Source: Lycorma delicatula | Lineage: Eukaryota > Arthropoda > Insecta > Hemiptera > Fulgoridae | Direction of reading: 5' to 3' | Assembly (NCBI RefSeq): GCF_047948215.1 | Contig: NC_134456.1 | Location: forward strand, 58,109,029-58,173,028 | Length of the DNA stretch: 64,000 nt | Shown: positions 40,401 to 55,400 of the stretch, in pieces | How the letters are laid out: each line of letters begins with the position of its first letter | How positions within the stretch are numbered: position 1 is the first letter of the stretch | Translations under genes and position numbers: made by a program | The notes under the pieces: generated by a model | The model's input: only the letters and a program-made list of their open reading frames with translations | The model's database searches: none | What the model was told of the DNA's origin: nothing

Positions 40401-43400
40401 TTCAACAGCTCACACCCTGGCATCAGCTGATATTACTGGCAGGTCTTTCAGTCAAACACATTTTAAAATTTCTCTAAAATTATGTTGTTACATTTTGATA
40501 ACTTAACAAAAGCAGCAGCAATAACATCAGCTATACCAGGGTGAGAATAGCAGACTATTTACTAAAGGTAGCTTTATTTTAGTTCTTAAATTTTAATCAT
40601 TTACTCATTTAAAACATTTAATGATGAGTCTATTTCAATGATTCTGTTTCATAAGAAGCAGAAGAAAATCCTACGGAGAAAACAAGGTGAAAAAATACCT
40701 CTAATTTCCTTAAATTAATTTTATAAATTATTTTAATGATTAACAAAAATAGTTCATAATTTAGAAAACAGTAAAATAACTTATTTGATTTGAAAAATAA
40801 TAACAGTTTTGAAAAAAGTGTCAGAGCAAATGATAAATTGAAGCCACACTTAATTAAAAAAACTATATAATAATTTTAAAGGTCAATAAACATAGTGTTC
40901 AATGTAACTGAAAAATAACATATACATAAGACAGACAACTTAGAAAAATTAGGAAGCAAAGCAAAAGAGAGAAAACTAGCATCTGATTTGTGGAATAAAG
41001 ATAAAATTAAGTACAGTAAATGAAAATATACAAGACAAAACATTGTAAAATAAATTTATTTTTTTTCAAAACTAAGAAAGATCATATTATTCCTGCTTAT
41101 AATAATTTTCCATTTACAGGTAACATTTGAAGGGCTTTGGTCAAGACATACACATCCAAAAGACTTCCCAAGCAACAGCTGGTTAACTAGGTTTAGTGAT
41201 GTCATAGGAGCATCACACACAACAAATTACAGGTATCTTACACTGAAGTTAAGTTGAGAAGTTATCAGTAATTTGTAAATCAAGTTAATTTTATTATATT
41301 TATACTAAACATTATACTATATTACATTTATGCTACTCATTTTTCAAAACTATCAAATATTTTTTAATGAAAAAAGAAAAATGTTATTTAGGTACTAAAT
41401 TAATTTATTTAAGGAATTTATTTTTAGTTCCAAATGTTCTTTTTTCTCCACAAATTTCTTTCTTATAAAATGTCAATTCAAGTATCCAAGAAAGTTCTGG
41501 TCTAAACAACTTGTAAGCTTGTTCACTTTTTTAGCTTGTTAGCTTGCTTATTTTAGTTTGCTCATATTTAAGGCTTGTAAGAAAACATGGAATAATTTTC
41601 TTAAGGGATTTTAGCCCATCGAGCTGTTCTACTGGTTGAGTCGTCATCCCAAATCAGTTGTTTAACAGCTGATTTTTAAGTCAAAGGTTCTGAGGTTCAA
41701 ACTGTACTAAAAATTAATTGCTTTTATATGGATTTGAATACTAATTAGTGGATAATGTGTACTTTGATGGTTAGGATTTAATTAACTACACGTCACAGGA
41801 ATGGTCAGCCTGAGTCTGTATAAGAACAAACCTCATTTGTGTTCACACATATCATTCTCATCTCATCTTATTGTTCAATAGTTGAACAGATTGCAACGTA
41901 CACATTACGAAAATAAATAAAAAGGGTTTTATTTAAGAATGGAATAAAGCAAAATAATATAATCATACAAGCAAAATAAATAAAAGTTTTATACCACCTC
42001 TGTTTACTTCCCTTGGACCAACTATTCTTGTTTACTATTTTTTTCTCTTGTAAGAATAAAACATCAGATATTGAATAGGTTTTGTAAATAAGAAAAAAAT
42101 TTGTAGTTTTTTAAATACAGATCAAAATTCTCTAAACCAGTTTATAAAAACAACAGGTTTGCCTGTTTTCTTTCTGGTATGTAATACTCTACAAATACAA
42201 TGCACATTCAAAATATGCTAAAAAATGTTGAATTTATTTCCTTTCAACAAATCGTACTGCATGAAATTTCAAATGTTTTCTGAATGTTAGAATCAAAATA
42301 AAAAAAATTAACTTCAAAAATTGAACTTTAAAGAAATAATACTTTTTTAATACTTTAGAATTTGGCATTTTGAAGACAACATGAAATGAAAAACAACTGT
42401 CAATAACTTAATTAATTTATGATTATGTTAATTTATGTTTTGCAACTTCAAAAAAAAAAAAAATTGAAAAAAACATTATATTTTTAGAATTTAATGCAGT
42501 TTTTTGAAGTTGTTTGTTTTTTTTATTTACTATTTTTCATTTTAATTTTATTTAAAATGTGAATAGGCCAACAATAACTCAGGCCATATCAAAAAGAAAT
42601 CATTTTTCCTATAACAATCAACATCAAGCCAGACTACAGCACTATTTTTATATTATACTGACAATTACTGCACATAGTATATCTAGTTATGCAGCATAAT
42701 ACTTCAGTTTACAAGAAAGAATTGATCATAATATTATGATATTTTTGACTGACTGATGAATTAATTCACTACAGAAGGTTTTGTAACCTTCTGTAGTGAA
42801 TTACACATACAAGCTTCTTTGTAGAAGCTTGTATGTGAGAAAATGAATATAGAAATTTGTATTGTATAAAAAATGCCAAGCCTGACCTAATTACTATTTT
42901 TAAAAGAATGCTTAATTTAAGGGTTGAACATTTATAAGACTCAATTATAGTACAGTAAAGAATATATGTAGTTCAGTTTTAAAAACATTGAAAAGTTACA
43001 ATTACCAAAACTAAAACATTTAAAAGCTCTTCCAATCAATTTATGTAAAAATTCAATTAATACATGATACAAGATTGAAACATGGACCTGTAACTTACTG
43101 TGATAGAAAAAAAAAATTAAGTTTTTAAATCGATTGTAATACGTTTTTATTTTAGATTAGAATTACAAAAACTTTACTGGGTATGTGCTGGCTTTTGTTT
43201 TAAATCAATCTTTAGACTACCACTGGAAGCTCAGACCATTTTTGCGCCACTGAGTGTGAAACATGTTTGGATCAACTTTTGAAGTATCTTTGTTGGTAAT
43301 GTATTTAAAGTTGAGTATTATTAAAACTGAGTTTGTTCACATAAGAAATTTTATTTTATGCATTTTTGAAACATATTCTCAAAAAATATTGAAATGCAAA

Positions 43401-46400
43401 ATACAAGAAAAAACAACAGTTATTTTAAATTAAATTTTATAAAATAAATCAAGTATCCTTTAAAACCTGATCCAAAGGCACAAAACATCCACTGCTCTCA
43501 GTAGAATTCTCTAAAGAAATTTTATATGGTTTTATCATAAACTAAATATATCATAATATTTAAAAATTGTTCAATAAAAAATTTATTTTTACAGATAAAA
43601 TATTATCCTGTTGATAAGCTTTATTTTAAATAATACTAGCTAAATTAACTTTAATTACTTCCATATTCATTAAACATATACTTAAATATCTATCAAATAT
43701 TACTGAATTTTAAAAATATTTATTTTACACTTATAACCCTTCAAATCTGTTTATTTTATCGATACTGATTTTATCATTTTATTACCTCACTGTAGATTGA
43801 TCTTTAATATTTCATATAATCATTATTCCTATTTAATGACTTGACTACCTTAAAACTTTGCAATTTATTAACTCCACTGATCAAGGTTTCACTTGATGTT
43901 TTCAAATCATGGAGAATTTATTTTTATTGTCAATATTGCAGTACATCTACTAATTTTAAAATAGGCCTTAAATAATATAATTTTAATATTTATCTATAAA
44001 TAGGTTTGATCTCTATTAACATAGATATATTTTCATTGTACCCATTTCATATTTTATCATATAATGTATTTTAATGATTTGCAGTTTCTGGGAATATGGT
44101 GGATATGCATCAGAAGGTCTACGCCAAGTTGCAACCACAGGAGCAACAAGATTGCTTGAATCAGAATTGAAAGATGAGGTAAAAACTATTTTAATTTCCT
44201 GACTAATTTTTATATATTTAATAATATCATAACAGTTAAATATAAGCAATTATAAATTTTAATCAGAATTAAATGACAACAGTCATTACAGCTGTTTTGT
44301 AAAGCTGAACAATTCAGGTTGAAGACCTCATAAATCTATAGTCACTTTCAATTGGTTAATGCGTTCTTGTTTAACTACGTATAAATGTTATTTGCCTACC
44401 TCAAGAAATGTCTTCAGCTAACAATAATGTTAATAAAACAGTAAATCCTGACAAAGGCATATGATATTTATTGATCTGGATATATACATAAAAATATCTA
44501 CATTACTATTAAAGAGAACAATTTTATTAATAACAGATCATGTCTGTAAAGTATGAAATTATTATTTTTTTCTAATTTTAAATAATAATATATGAGTATC
44601 ATAAAAAGAAATACCAAAATACTATTAATACATTGTATTCTTTTCAACTTTCTTATGATAATTTGTTTGTTTTATGTTATAGAAAACAAAACTGAATGAC
44701 AACAAATACTAACAGTAATACACAGGAATTTCATTATCATTTTCTCTATTTATCAAGGAACAAGGAAATGCATAGGGCTAATGCCAGAAAACAGAACTAA
44801 AATATCAAAATCTGTTTGGATTATTAAAAATTACATAATTTAAGCTATGAAATAATTAATTAATTACTACACCTAAATATGTACATGACATAAATAATTA
44901 TTTTAGAAATATATTTATAATTTTTTTTAAATTGTACATATTTTTCAACTTATCTATATATTTATCAGAATTATTATATTAAAATTTGATAAACAGTACA
45001 CCTTATCCATTCAGTTTTAATTTATTTTTAATTTTCTTTGTTATAGAGTCAAAATATACGTACAATAATAAAAGCAAGAGGGATTAGTTACCCAAATGTA
45101 ACTGGAAAAACATTTGCAGTATTTAGGGTTGATAAAAAACATCACCTTATGTCACTTGTGTCCATGCTTGGTAAGTAAGTACTGATAATAAAAAATAACT
45201 TTAATGAATAATAGATCGTTTCATTCATTAATACTGATAATTCATGACATCAATAACAATAACACTGAGCTACCACAATACATCATTAAGATTTTAATAA
45301 AAGAAATAAGCATATAAATTCAGAAAATGATAATATGTACACAAAAGGTAAGAAGATATGAAATTTTAAAAAAATGAAGAAAAAATAGTAAGAGTAGATG
45401 GAATTAAAAAATATTGCTTTTCAGTTTATTGAGGTGAAAACCTATTCAATTTACAAAAATAAATCAACCATTTTATTATGAAGAACAGACATTATAAAGA
45501 ACATTTTATTATAAAGAGCACAGTTTTAAAATAATATTCATTTACAGATCCATCCCCAGATTGGATTGTTGGAGTTTCAAAGCTTGAATTATGCCTTGAA
45601 AACTGCACATGGATAGAAAACAAAGTGCTTAATTTATATCCATGGGATGCCGGCATACATAGTGGAATGACATACATAGTAAGTCCTATGTCTTATTTCT
45701 TTTGAATTAATATTTTTTTACATTTAATTTAAATAAAAATCCAATTTTTTGTCACATCTTAATTACTGATTTTAATAGATTCACCATCAATTAATTTTAA
45801 TAACCATCTTATATAATTGTTAGTAATTACAATACAAATGCTATGAAGATAAATTCCCAGAACTAACGTTCACAAATTCCATTAATGTTATATCACTCTT
45901 TTTTTTTGTTATTGATGAGGAGGGAATACCGGTTACGTATGCCCCAGAAGGGGCAGTATTGGATTCGCAGCAGGTACTGCTAAATGTTATTAAAAGAGTG
46001 TTTGTGTGCGCCCTACCAACTAAACCCAACCACCTCACCAACTCCCCCACCTCAGGGCCTGATCCACAATAAACAGCCCCTGAAGGTGCCTTTGAAATCA
46101 GGGGATCAGGAGTCCCTGTGCTTCATCACCATCCTCCATCCACGCAAGTGCGGGCAAAGGACGGCTCCACAGGAGGCTGTTCATTCCCCTCACTCTTGGT
46201 CTTGTGTATAGAGGTCTTTACAATGGCTGTCCCGGGAAATCCAATCCTGATCTTCCTACTTGTTGAAAATTGCCATCAGCTCTGTTTGACCTGAACCCCA
46301 AATCCTATAGTCTTCCACCTTGGTTTTGAGTATGTCCATCACCATCCTCACTACTGTGGACCATTCATGCTGTCCCTGCAACATAAACTCTGTAATGTTT

Positions 46401-49400
46401 GTTTGCAGCCCTTCAAGATTGGCTCTTCTCCTTGCTTCGTTCCACCTAGGACAATCAAACATAGTGTGTTCTGAGATAACTTCAGAGGCACAATACATCC
46501 TGGTAACTCTCTCCTACAAAATTGATGTCTGTTATAAGTAAAATATCAACACCACAATCAATGGCACAATACTTGGCAGATATTTTCATCAGTAAAATAG
46601 AAATCAAATTTTGCCTTCACATAGGCCGCAAACGGGCATTTTCACATCAAACCTAACATGATTCCCCCCAACTAACTAAGCGAGACCGCGGAAGCGCGAA
46701 CCCCGCGCCTAGTCTAAATTTAACAACACCGTTCGTGACTGCGAATTCCTCAGAAAACGAACGAATTGTAAGTCAAATCAGTGCTACACTCATACCAATC
46801 AAAATTATGTTTTACGCAACACAGAAGTTCAGACCTACACCCAATAATTCAACCAAATTAGGATACCTAATAAGGGGAACGTAAGCTCATTCCGGTCTGT
46901 GCAGGAGCCGGGGACAAATCCCGCATTCCCACTCGGTCCGATCATGGAGTCTCGCGCGGCATTACCAAGTCACAATCAGGGATCGCCACCGGCAGAACGA
47001 GGCCACGTCCCCAGTCACACGGAGTAACATATCCCGGCAGCGCAGCTATCCTCGCCAGTGGGAGCCACAAATCGAATCACAAATGATACTAATATAACCG
47101 TGGCACGGTGCCAATCTGCCTACCTTCAACTAATCCACTGCCTAGGCCGGAATCCTAGCCACCCGGGATCCTACCATGATCAATACCTCGATAAAACCCC
47201 TCTGGAGACCTACACCGCAAGGGCGGATAGAAAACCAGCCACTAAAGACCACTCCTCGCAGATCATTCAGTTAATACAGAGATCCAGAAAGGAATGTATT
47301 CTCTTACGTTCCCTAAAAGTTCGTGAACGTTCGACCTCATATCGGGGACATACATACAGGATGTGATCCACTGTATCATCAGCCCCACAACCCGGAAATT
47401 GAATTTACTCCCCCACACAAAACCTAGCCAAACTCGCCCGAAAGGCACCCCATCTAATTGCACCTAAATCACACTATCGGAAGTATACCACGCGTGTAGC
47501 TACTTGTGGGGGATTCGTCCGACCTGACCTGCCTAGACGCAAGGCCCGTTCTTCAATCTCCTGCTTTCGTTCTGACGTAAATAGGTTATTTACCTTGGAA
47601 ATGTAGTGTTCCTTACGCTCATTAGCCAAGATATCTATTGGTTTGACTCCGTTTTAACATAGACTGCCTCACGCGAGACTCTTCTATAACAGCCAGAAAG
47701 AAGAGTGGCTGGGCCCGTAGCACGTCTGGGTAACATCTAAAAGCAAAGCGGTGAGCCCAGACAGGTGCAGCATATACCATAATAGCCTCACTGACACCTT
47801 TGTAAAGGATACGCATGGTACGGTAATTCAACCCCCAAATCGGGATGAACGACTCTACGGATTCCATAAAAAGCATCAGCGGCCTTTTTTTGCTACATAT
47901 TGTAGATGTTCCTTGAACCGAAAATTCTCATCAAGGATAACATCCAGAATTAACAGCCAAGGGAGACCACCATCCGAACCCGGACTGGTCGGGAAGCAGT
48001 CAGTCGGCCCTGAGGCAAAATCATTGTGGTTTTCTCTGGGCTAAAAATCATTTTATGTTGGAGACTCCACAGCCAGAGTGTCTCACAAGCATGAGCAGCT
48101 CGGAACTACTTCGTTACGAGAATCCCTTCAATCATCAGCAGCGTGCCGTCACCATAAGAGATGACACGACAATCACATGGCAGCCTGAAACGCAACATGG
48201 AATCGACTTCTATAATCCAAAGAAGGGGACTCAGAACAGTGCTCAGAGGGCATCCTTTAGTTAAGGTGTTACGAATCTCCGAGCCACCATCACGTAGGGT
48301 CCGATGGCTGAAATAACTTGAGAGCACTTCTAATTCATTTCGTGTACATCTACGCTTCTATATCTGAAACAGGGCAGTGTGCTACCGTAAGTTATTAAAT
48401 GCCCCGGATATGTCCAGAAAAATCCCTAATACATATTTGTATGAACTAGAGGAAGCAATATCCATTACCTTTAGTATGGCTTCCTCAGTGCTCTTGCCCG
48501 ATCGGAAACCATACTCGTTGTCCATTAGCAAATGATCAGTGACCAATCTAACATTAATACGCAAATACAGGACCTTCTCAAAAACCTTGCCAATCACAGG
48601 CAAGAGCATTAGTGGACGGTAAGAAGAACTAACAGTAGGATCTTTGTCGCCACCTTTGAACAACAATACCACGTCTCCACGCTTCCAACACCCCGGAAAG
48701 TGGGCGGCGAAGAGCAACCTATTATAAATTCTAGTTAGAGGACCAAGAACTACTGGAAGCGCTCGGATGAGGAGCTCCACTGTGATACAATCATATCCGA
48801 GGGCCTTGTGCCGTGCCATACTACAGATCACCTGACGCACCTCTGCCTCAGTGACCTCAGAAGATTGTAAATCGGTCTCGAAAGCCGCGACTTTCCGTCT
48901 GACACGCCGGTGGTATGAAACCTCACCCACCATGGTGTCATCCGGGATCAATCATTCAGCAAAATATTAAGGACACGGTTCTTATCACTTACCACACCCT
49001 CGCGGGTCGACAAAGCTGACAAGAGGACATCTTTCCTGCGCTTATGCTCAAGGGCTCTGTATACAATGCTCCAATGATCTTTATTCCCGTGATCCTGAAC
49101 AAGAAACGCCAGAAATTACGCTTGGAGGACCTAATGCTATAGAAGTAACTAGCTTTCCTTCTATGGTAATCCGCAGTTAGGGCCGCACGCCAATCGAGAT
49201 CACCCTCTCGTTGCGCAGCCCTTCTGAGTCGATTCACAGACTGCTTCATTACTGTCAGATTACGAGACCACAAACCAGATATGCATTCCCGGCCAGTGCC
49301 TCTAGGAATGGCAGCTTCAGCCACCGCCACCACCGCAGAAGTGAAATTTTCTGCCAGGACATACAATGGTAGGCCGTCAAGGTCTCGAGAAAAAATTTCC

Positions 49401-52400
49401 AGTCTGGACTCCAACAAAGAGTAAAATTTCGGCCAGTCCACTTTCCTATGCAGGAAGCGCCCCTGTAAACAGGAAAGGGTCCCTCATGGCCATCGCAAAG
49501 CTCATCTGCTATTTCCAAAATTATCAATCGATGGTCGCTAGAACAGTCGTCAACCACTGACCAGTCAAGGATCCTGCCAGGGACGTTAATACTGGTAATG
49601 TCAATATTTGTACCTGAAAAGGCCCTTCGCCCGTCAACCATACCAATGTAAGTGACCAACTGGTCTGCATCATTAAAGACCTGAAAATTATGCTACGCTA
49701 TGAAACTTGCAATTAAGTCACCACCATGATCAGTGTTTCCACTGCTGCCAGAATGCGACTTCGCATTAGCATCGGCACCAATAAGGATTAGACCACTAGC
49801 CACAATACAAAGGATCCATTTCCCATCTCGCTAAATGTTCCTCAGTGGGAACCCTGTATTGGAAATATGAACTAACAATTGTAAGGTTCTGTCCACAAAT
49901 GGCAAGTCTGACCACAACATGATGCACGTCAGAAACCTACCGTATAAAGACACTATAAAACGACTTCCTGCACAGAATAGCAGACATACAGGTATGCTCT
50001 ACACAAAACTTTTTGCAGCTATGAAAGCCTGGCAGATCACACCTAATTACATATGGGTGCTGCAGAAGGACAACATCGAGACTCCATTTCTCTACAACCT
50101 CACCTAACTCAACCTTTTCTTTTTCCTGTTTAGCCTCCGGTAACTACCGTTTAGATAATTCTTCAGAGGATGAATGACGATGATATGTATGAGTGCAAAT
50201 GAAGTGTAGTCTTGTACATTCTCAGTTCGACCATTCCTGAGATGTGTGGTTAATTGAAACCCAACCACCAAAGAACACCGGTATCCACGACCTAGTATTC
50301 AAATCCATGTAAAAATATCTGGCTTTACTAGGACTTGAACGCTGTAACTCTCGACTTCCAAATCAGCTGATTTGGGAAGACGCGTTAACCACTAGACCAA
50401 CCCGGTGGGTTAACCTAACTCAACCTGGACTACATAAGCACCCCAAAGGGAGTCGCCTTTCATTCCTTTCAGCTCCTAAAAGATAGGGAGATCAAAGTGG
50501 TTATCCGGAGCATCCCTTATGGGGCCACCCCGGAAGAGGTAAAAGAGGAGCTGACCTCGCTCAGTTACGAGACAGTTTCAATTAAAAAGCTGACGACGAG
50601 GGACGGAAGGGAAACCTCCACGTGCCTCACCATCTTAAAACGAACGCCAGCCACCAGGGGCATTTATGACCTGGAAAACTTATTCTACTGTAGAATTAAG
50701 GTGACCGCATTTGTGTCTCGAGGGGGTCCGCCCCAACGCCACAGATGCCAAAAGTTCGGCCACTCGTCGAACTATTGCCGCAGGGCACAGCTCTGCGTGA
50801 AATGTGGTGGAATCCACGACATGGCGACGTGTCTGAAGCAGCGCCAGGAGCCTGCCTCGTGTGCAAACTATAAGGGGCTGCACCCGGCCAATTACAGGGG
50901 CTGTCCTTAATATAGGGAGCAGCTGAACAAGCAAAAGGACATCCAGAAAACGTCCGCCGTTACTGACGGACATAGCTGGGCACAAGTTGCCGGAGGAGGA
51001 AAAATGAGCCCCCAGCCGCAGGTAGTTTTACCAGCGGCAACGCTGTGGAAAAAGTGGCTGTGGCTGTGGCAACGCTGTGTGACTGTGGAAAAAGGGGAAT
51101 AACCTACCCCCACACCACCCAAGCCTAAACCGGCAGTAATTACAAAAAAGGTGGAGGCAAAAACGCCGAACAAATCTGCTCTACAGGAAAAAAAGGCAGC
51201 TCAACAATCGACAAAATCAAAGAGGGCGGCGGCCAAACCCACGACGTCTTAAGCCCCACCAAAAAGGTGTTAACGACCCCCGGCCCATCCAGCATCAAAA
51301 TAAATATAACCGCACCCCCGAAGGAGAGTTCCGGTACGGATTTCTTGTCACAAGTGACAATTAAGGATGTCCTACCGGAAATTCTAGCAATATTTCTCCG
51401 CCTACTCCAAGCAAAATCTCTGAAGGATTGTATTCAGTTCATCATAGAGTGCCTCATGAACCTGATATCTAGGTATGGTTAGGCAAACTCTCAGACTGCT
51501 ATAGTGGAACGCCAATTCAGTAGTAGAAAATTTTGCCGTCTGGCCAACATTCTAATAGACTAATAGACGTGATAATGTCGTCTGAAACGTGTCTGAACGC
51601 ATACAAACAACTGACCATTCGGAATTACTTTACGTATAGGACGGATTGGCCAGTACGACCCGGACGCCCTGCCAGCGGCGGAACCGCAATTTTAGTTCAC
51701 AGACGCCATATACACACGCGTGTCGACCTCCTCATTAACATGATGGAGCAGACTTGTGGACATGTAGAGCATCTCGGCACGGTGTGTCGGCTGGTTTCGG
51801 CTTATAATAAACCAAACTCAGCGGTACCCGGCGCAGATCTAGATGCCATGCTAGAAAATTGGGATGGATCCATGATACTCATGGGCGACCTCAACGCTAA
51901 ATACGAGTCTTGGAATAGCAATCTGACAAGTGTAAGTGGCAGGTTGCTATACGAAAGAGCACGAGCACGCCGGTTAGACGTCATAGGTCCCGAGGTGCCC
52001 ACCTTCGTTCATCGAACGGGCAGATCGAGACCTGATATACTTGACATCGCAATCATGAAGGCGGTACCAACTCCGGTCATGATTGAAACGATAGAAGACC
52101 TCAGCTCGGACCATTCTCCTATCTTATTGGAGTTAGGCCAAGCAGGTGGCGGCCGAAACCCCCCGACTATACACCGAAGGTCAGTGGATTGGAAAATGTT
52201 CTATGAAACTCTCCAACGGGATTACAGGCCAGCACATCTGTTCTTTACCCAGAATTACAGGCTGATCTCCTTATTACCAGTGTTGTCAAAGCTATTCGAA
52301 AGGATTTTCCTGGAGAGACTTAGGCGACATTTTGGGAAAGAAGTACGGCCTGAGCAATTTGGGTTCGGGGAGAGCCACTCGACGACTCTCCAACTGGTTA

Positions 52401-55400
52401 AAATAATTGACAGTCTTGTCGGAGGCCTAAAAAGAAAAGCGATAACGTAACCGTTTTTCTAGATGTGGCTAAAGCCTTTGACAAAGTTTGGCATAACGGC
52501 TTGCTATATAAACTCGCGCATACGACGATTCCCTGTCGCTATATCAGATTGATATGGTCTTATTCACTAGACCAACAATTTGTTGTACGCGTAGGGAGAA
52601 CCATCTCCTCCCACTAGAGACATAGCCGCAGGAGTCACCCAAGGAGCAGTGCTTTCGTTCTTGTACTCGGCCTACGTCAACGATATGCCGCTGTCAGTAG
52701 GAGTCAAAACAGCCATATCCACTGGCGACCAAACTGCTAATTTTTCGGCTATATGTCCTGCGATTCTAACATATGTTTACCCGGCGTGGGAAGCTTTGTT
52801 GAACTCCACGCTTCAAAAGAAATTAGGAGCTGTCCAAAACATAGCGTTGCGGACGATATTGGAGCTTATGAAAACTCTTCAACAATTGGGTTCATACCCT
52901 CCCGGTTGGTCACCCCTACATCCATTTCGGAACCTTCATTGTCTGAAACAGTGTTCAAGGAGATCGAAGAAAAAAGCTCTAGCCCCCTCCATCATCTAGG
53001 CTTTTTACCTATCTCTCTAAAATTGGTTATAGTTCGAGATCCCTGACCTAACAGTGTACAAACAAAGTGCTCACTGTATTCCTTGTATCCAGAAATGTTG
53101 GGCACAAACCCACAAGCGTGACAACTACCCTCAGTGAGGCACGGGCATCTGGAGTCCTGTATTTTCCTGTCACTCTTTGCACCTCTTTGTCAATACTGGA
53201 TCAAATGCATGAAATCAAAGATCAACATACAATTACAGATTATGGCCCCTGCTCTAAAAGAGCACAAGCAGGACTAAGGGTACTAGGGTACTAAGGGTAA
53301 GAGCAAAGGGTAAGGCCCCTTTGCTCATAACAGGGACTTACGACAAGGAGTCATTGCCACTCTTTTCGCTGTGTTGAGGTGGGTGCTCAAACAAATCATG
53401 CACCAAAACACTCTGAATCCGATTAAATGAGATGAATCGTCTAAACAATAAAGGCGCAAAACCATTGTAATAGTTCTTAGACTCCAAGATTATGAAACTG
53501 GGGAATGAACTCGCCTACCAGCTCAAAAATATCACTGAAAAAGACTTTAAACAGCGCAAATACTCTGCTCGTGAAAAGAGACCAGAGTATTCATTTAACT
53601 GCAGTCAGCTTATTGGCTTCATTAGCGGGTAGCATAACAGGGGAATTTTGAGTGTTACCATATGCAGGTCTTAATGAAGTTATCTTGGCCGAGGTAGTAT
53701 CATTAAGGGCCTTACTAACTGCAGCCAAGACTCCTCCCTTGTGACTTCTGCATTGAGATCTTTAACATGTACTGCAAGTAAATCTAAATGCAGTCTTATC
53801 AGCCACAATAGCAATCAGCACACCATCGTTATTTGTTCGTTAAGAGTTTAAGGTGTTGTAGAACCCTCTTTAATCTGAACCTATAGGTCATCATCCCTGC
53901 CCCGCCATATTGACAAGATATATCTGGCCAGGTCCTCACCGATGAATGTTTTAACCTTCCAAAGGAGGTCAGAATAAGAGGCACCCTATTGCCTCACCAC
54001 CACAGTAGATGTTTTAGAGCCTTCCCTCTGTCCCCCAGACTTACAAGGTTCAGTAGCAAGATAAAGTTTGAAGTCAGATTCCTGCCACCTGGCCTAGAAC
54101 TCTACGGTCTTTCGCACTTATTGCCCAAGTTACCCTTGGTAGTGGAGAAAACCAACTGGTGTTTCTCCACGTCTAGTATTCTTTTAAGACCTAAAAGAAT
54201 ACTGTCAACAATATCGACCCCCTCGCTTTCTACCACCAATACATAACAGTTTTCATTTACAGTCAAATCTTCGACCTCATCAATGACCGAAACTGAAGAC
54301 ATATTCCTTGCTACCAAACCAGGAGTGAGCCCACCCTTGTTTAGCCTGTTACTGGGAACCACAGTACAAACATGCCTTGCAAAGGCACTCGTTTTTATCA
54401 GCGAGTGTATTCAAAATGTATACATTAGCATTTGAACCATTGTCACTTGGTATGCCAGACTCTTTGGTAATCCTCTGAAAGGCCTGATTGGGCCAGCATC
54501 AAGGAACCACCTGCTTTAATTCATCAGGGAACCCAGATTTAAGGATCTCCTGCAAAGTGGATAGGTTGGTCTTAGTGGTTTGAGTATATTTATCCTCAAA
54601 ACCTGACTTCTTATTAAATTAATCAGAAACCTCTGCCACATCTCTGGCATGGAACAAAATCCTCTGGGCCACCTCCGTAACTTCAACTATAAGTTCAACC
54701 AATCCTTTAACCTCCCCTAGCAGAATCTGTATTTCGAGAATACTATCCCTGTCAGAATCACTGCTAGACTCACCCCTCCTTTTTCTTGAAACCTTCCCAT
54801 CAAACACCCACAACCTGCATTGCACAACTCGTGATGTCAACAGGATTAGCAGTCCGGGCAGGACCACACTTAGAAGCTGGTCCAGGCTTAGTCGCATCCA
54901 ATTTTTTAGGCACCATCTAAAAATAAGAAATAACTTTAAAGATAAAGCTATTATTACAGTACTCTCAGTTAGATATAACACACTAAAATAAAATAAAAAT
55001 AAAATAAATAAATTCAGGTCCGATAAGAAATAGATTTAAAAGTAAAGCTATTATAACACTACTATTAATTATAGATAACACACCACTAAAATAATTAAAA
55101 TTAAAATTACAAATAAATTAATCTCCCTCTTGGCAAGTTAACTACCCGGCTACCTGCACTAACATAAAATGCTAGTGCAAGCAAAAATACATCTTCTAGC
55201 AATTGAAAGTATTATTTAACAAAATAAAACTTATAAAAAACAACCAAAAAACTGGTTTAAGTTGTGCACTCCTGCACAACTTAAACCAAAAAAAGTTTGG
55301 TGCACACCTAACAGTATATAGACTAACACAGCCACACCTGAAAAATCATTGACTCTAAGAAAAACATCCTAAAGAACTCTTGGATTCATGGAGCCAACAG

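Larger units (their letters stand above)
41233..44084. other. Spondin intron D-E
   Basis: AT-rich intron with a diverged SINE (41627-41895) and two adjacent hairpins (42762-42837). No coding remnants otherwise. Confidence 0.6.
50427..53060 (+). mobile_element. Jockey-like LINE inserted in the R1-like LINE
   Basis: Plus-strand LINE, 5'-truncated inside ORF1, running from DYISTPKGVAFHSF of the gag to a C-terminal RT piece. It separates the two ORFs of the outer minus-strand LINE. No poly-A tail is obvious at the right edge, so the boundary near 53060 is approximate. It is richer in G+C than its surroundings. Confidence 0.8.

Noticed and set aside
46320..48264. Plus-strand ORFs across 46.3-48.3 kb
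   Set aside because: They are shadows of the minus-strand R1-like LINE ORF2, whose frames show RT motifs.
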